A stretch of DNA of 8,708 nucleotides from Oscillospiraceae bacterium (GTDB lineage: Bacteria; Bacillota; Clostridia; Oscillospirales; Acutalibacteraceae). The position numbers and the translations under genes were made by a program. The DNA lies in the NCBI GenBank assembly GCA_902782805.1, contig CACZON010000244.1:1-8708 (forward strand). The letters run 5' to 3'. Positions 6,803 through 8,708 of the stretch are shown piece by piece; the first letter of the stretch is position 1, and every line of letters begins with the position of its first letter. Under the pieces are notes generated by a model. That model had not been told where the DNA came from, ran no database searches, and saw only the letters and a program-made list of their open reading frames with translations.

Positions 6803-8353
6803 ATGAGAAGAATCGCAGCAATCCTCGTGCTTTTGATTTTTGCGCTAGCGGTGACTTCCTGCGCAAACGAAGGCAAAACCGAATCCCCGGGGGAAACGGC
6901 ATCCGGGCAGGAAAGTTCTGCACCGGAGCGCTATGCGATCCGATATGAGCTCGGCGATGCGGCCGGCCATTTTACAAGCGCGCCAAAGGAAGCGACCGCC
7001 GGAGAAACGGTGGAAATAAAGACGGAAGTCCTTTATGACGCCGATATCCATGTCTATGCGGATGGGCAGGAGCTTGCAAAAACGCATGATGACAGCGATT
7101 ACCATGGGTATTCTTTCATAATGCCTCAAAAAGACGTGCTGATCACCGCCAGGTTTTATTCGAAAGAAGAAATCTGGGGAACGGGTTCCGACGAGCTGAG
7201 CGATCTGAAAGAAAAATACCCGGAATATTTCGGGCTCCCAACGGACAAAGGTCTGGAAGTCTACGTCTGGCAGATGGCGCCGGGCAGCTATTCCTTCGGT
7301 TTGCTGCCCGGTACGAACCGGGAAAAAACGGAGGAAGAGCTCTTGAATCTGAAAGGCGCCGATGCGCAGGAGATGAGGGCGATTCTTTCCTCCTACGGAA
7401 TCGACGAGGACAGGATCGTCATTACGCCCTGGCAAGCCCTGTATTCGAGCTATATATCGGAATACTGGATTGTTCCGGAGGGCGAGGATCCCGCTGCAAC
7501 CGAAAAGCGCCGGGAAGATTATATCGCCTGGATCCGGAATATGCTGCTTCCTTCCGGTGAAGAACCTGCGGTGCCGCCCGAGACAAAACCGTCGGAGGAA
7601 GAGCCGCCGGAAGAAGAACCTTCAGAGGATGAACCATCGGAGGAAGAGCCGCCGGAGGATGAACCGTCTGAAGAAGAACCTTCAGAGGATGAACCGCCGG
7701 AGGATAGGCCGCCGCAGGAAGAGCCTTCCGAAGAAGAACCGTCTGAGGAAGAACCGCCTGAGGAAGAACCGCCGGAGGTTCCGGAAGGTTTTCCGGTTTC
7801 TTTACCGGAGGACGCCGATGCCGTTGCCTGCGTTTCTGCAAGCGGCAGCTACGGCGAGCTGCAGTTCTATGGACGCGGAGAGAACGGATTTGAGCTGCAG
7901 CTCTCCTGCAGCGCGTTCGTCGGCCGCGAAGGCGTCGGCCAGGCGAACGCCTGGAGTACCAGAACACCGGCGGGGCTCTATCCGCTGCAGTTCGCGTTCG
8001 GTGTGAACCCGGATCCGGGCTGCCCGGTCGGATATACGCAGGTCGACGATACGCATTACTGGGTCGGCGATTCGGATTCTCCCTATTACAACCAGTTTAT
8101 AAGCACGCGCGACGTTGCGTACGAGCCGACACCGGACGACGAGCACCTGATCGAATACACGAATTCCTACGCGTACGCGGTCTGGATCGCGTATAACAGC
8201 GAAGGGACGCCCGGCGCCGGTTCCGCGTTTTTCCTGCATTGCGAAAACGGATACCCAACCGCGGGATGCGTTGCGGTCGGGCGGGAAGAGATGGTGTTTA
8301 TCCTGCGGCATTTAACGGAGAATACGTATATTTACATTACGGGATCGGATTGA
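6803..8353 (+). CDS. Lipoprotein with acidic Pro/Glu linker and C-terminal L,D-transpeptidase-like (YkuD) domain
   Basis: 516 residues. A lipoprotein signal peptide (MRR, hydrophobic 4-18, lipobox VTSC with Cys20) predicts anchoring to the outer face of the membrane. Residues about 43-118 resemble the divergent InlB-repeat/bacterial-repeat domain (AGETVEI, then SFIMPQKDVLITARF). Residues about 122-250 form a compact region I do not recognise, containing VYVWQMAPGSYSFGLLPG. Residues 263-322 are twelve units of P-[SP]-E-[ED]-E, a stiff acidic linker. Residues about 330-516 look like a YkuD-type L,D-transpeptidase: RTPAGLYPL (387-395), HYWVGD (418), LHC with His479, and PTAGCVAV with catalytic-type Cys489. 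Such enzymes cross-link peptidoglycan stem peptides or attach proteins to them. The His-Cys spacing is shorter than in the classic HX14-17[ST]HGC signature, so activity or substrate may differ. The layout suits a protein spanning the cell wall with the catalytic domain held away from the membrane. The GNAT remnant follows 31 bp downstream. Confidence 0.82.
   Translation: MRRIAAILVLLIFALAVTSCANEGKTESPGETASGQESSAPERYAIRYELGDAAGHFTSAPKEATAGETVEIKTEVLYDADIHVYADGQELAKTHDDSDYHGYSFIMPQKDVLITARFYSKEEIWGTGSDELSDLKEKYPEYFGLPTDKGLEVYVWQMAPGSYSFGLLPGTNREKTEEELLNLKGADAQEMRAILSSYGIDEDRIVITPWQALYSSYISEYWIVPEGEDPAATEKRREDYIAWIRNMLLPSGEEPAVPPETKPSEEEPPEEEPSEDEPSEEEPPEDEPSEEEPSEDEPPEDRPPQEEPSEEEPSEEEPPEEEPPEVPEGFPVSLPEDADAVACVSASGSYGELQFYGRGENGFELQLSCSAFVGREGVGQANAWSTRTPAGLYPLQFAFGVNPDPGCPVGYTQVDDTHYWVGDSDSPYYNQFISTRDVAYEPTPDDEHLIEYTNSYAYAVWIAYNSEGTPGAGSAFFLHCENGYPTAGCVAVGREEMVFILRHLTENTYIYITGSD
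7589..7768 (+). repeat. Twelve 15-bp coding tandem repeats (PSEEE/PPEEE units)
   Basis: Twelve uninterrupted 15-bp units encode P-[SP]-E-[ED]-E, with one PPEDR and one PPQEE variant, followed by a degenerate PPEVP. A 26-bp block starting at 7610 (GAAGAAGAACCTTCAGAGG and onward) recurs identically at 7670, exactly 60 bp later. This shows a higher-order unit of four 15-mers and hence recent segmental duplication within the array. The unit length keeps the frame whatever the copy number. Confidence 0.93.
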
Positions 8354-8384
8354 ACGTTCGGATCCTGCTGTTTCGGAGAAAGCA

Positions 8385-8708
8385 ATGCCAGAACTGAGAG
8401 CCATAACGGAAGAAGCATTCTGGACGCGTTTGCGCTCAGGCTTGCGCCGGGGCAGGAGCGGTACGTTTCTCATCCGATCCGCAGCTTTGCGCAGGCGTAC
8501 GACTACCGGAATCAGTGCCGGCCGTTTACGATCTACGCGAGAGATAAAATCGTCGGATACGTTATGGTGATCTACGATTACGACGTTCCCGAGTACGATA
8601 TCTGGCACATGATGATCGACGCCTCCCAACAGGGGCGCGGCTACGGCGGCAAGGCCCTCGATCAGGTCCTCCGATACATCCGGACGAAGCCGTTCGGCGA
8701 TTCTGACC
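8385..8708 (+). pseudogene. GNAT-family N-acetyltransferase, frameshifted and 3' partial (spermine/spermidine-acetyltransferase-like)
   Basis: The gene starts at the ATG 8385 with GGAG (8375-8378) six bases upstream. The first 13 residues (MPELRAITEEAFW) look like the N-terminus of BltD/PaiA-like GNAT proteins. After TGG at 8421-8423 that frame becomes arginine-rich and stops at 8570. The family sequence continues in another frame from GAC at 8423: DAFALRLAPGQERYVSHP, IRSFAQAYDY, then IVGYVMVIYDY, a conserved MMID and the acetyl-CoA-binding motif QQGRGYGGKAL, open to the window end. Restoring one G after 8423 joins the two halves exactly. This is either a true disabling deletion or a base-calling or assembly error in a short G run. 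Members of the family acetylate polyamines or other small amines. It lies 31 bp after the lipoprotein stop and is probably co-transcribed with it. Confidence 0.8.

Noticed and set aside
7589..7768. CRISPR-like array
   Set aside because: The repeats are contiguous 15-bp coding units without spacers, in frame within a lipoprotein gene.
8342..8708. Fusion of the lipoprotein to the acetyltransferase by TGA readthrough
   Set aside because: The acetyltransferase frame is the same as the lipoprotein frame and stays open after the TGA at 8351-8353. However, the family N-terminus is encoded from ATG 8385 in the other frame with its own ribosome site, so a frameshifted separate gene explains the data better.

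Overview
The window is ordinary bacterial chromosome, tightly packed and GC-rich by eye. Strong AGGAGG-type ribosome binding sites, a textbook intrinsic terminator, sigma-A-like promoters, and a lipoprotein with a YkuD-type domain together suggest a high-GC member of the Bacillota (Clostridia), plausibly from a gut or rumen plant-degrading community. This placement is inference from style and gene content; there is no rRNA or marker gene to confirm it.

Layout. (1) Positions 1-4078, plus strand: a 5'-truncated tandem alpha/beta-hydrolase esterase (CE1/PHB-depolymerase-like), then a glycoside hydrolase family 3 (GH3) enzyme 88 bp downstream, probably one operon closed by a strong terminator at 4084-4123. 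(2) Positions 4139-4561, minus strand: a small VOC-fold (glyoxalase/dioxygenase superfamily) protein, convergent with the GH3 gene and sharing its terminator, which works in both directions. (3) Positions 4562-4730: a compact divergent promoter region with one good promoter facing each way. (4) Positions 4731-6722, plus strand: a right-handed parallel beta-helix enzyme that matches GH120 beta-xylosidases motif by motif. (5) Positions 6803-8353, plus strand: a lipoprotein with an InlB-repeat-like domain, an unrecognised middle domain, a 12-unit acidic Pro/Glu linker and a C-terminal L,D-transpeptidase (YkuD-like) domain. (6) Position 8385 to the window end: a GNAT acetyltransferase broken by an apparent single-base deletion about 13 codons after its start.

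Function. The esterase, GH3 and GH120 genes fit intracellular breakdown of decorated xylo-oligosaccharides: an esterase to remove acyl groups, and two exo-glycosidases to release sugars. GH3 and GH120 show no signal peptide. No transporter or regulator is inside the window, so this is at most a fragment of a utilisation locus. The lipoprotein and GNAT genes look unrelated to sugar metabolism.

I do not see a clearly new biological system. The points most worth following up are the esterase with a catalytically dead N-terminal copy of its own fold, the frameshifted acetyltransferase, the YkuD lipoprotein with its unrecognised domain and recently expanded repeat, and the GH3/GH120/esterase gene set. 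There is no gene-free stretch longer than 300 bases; the longest is the 169-bp divergent region at 4562-4730.
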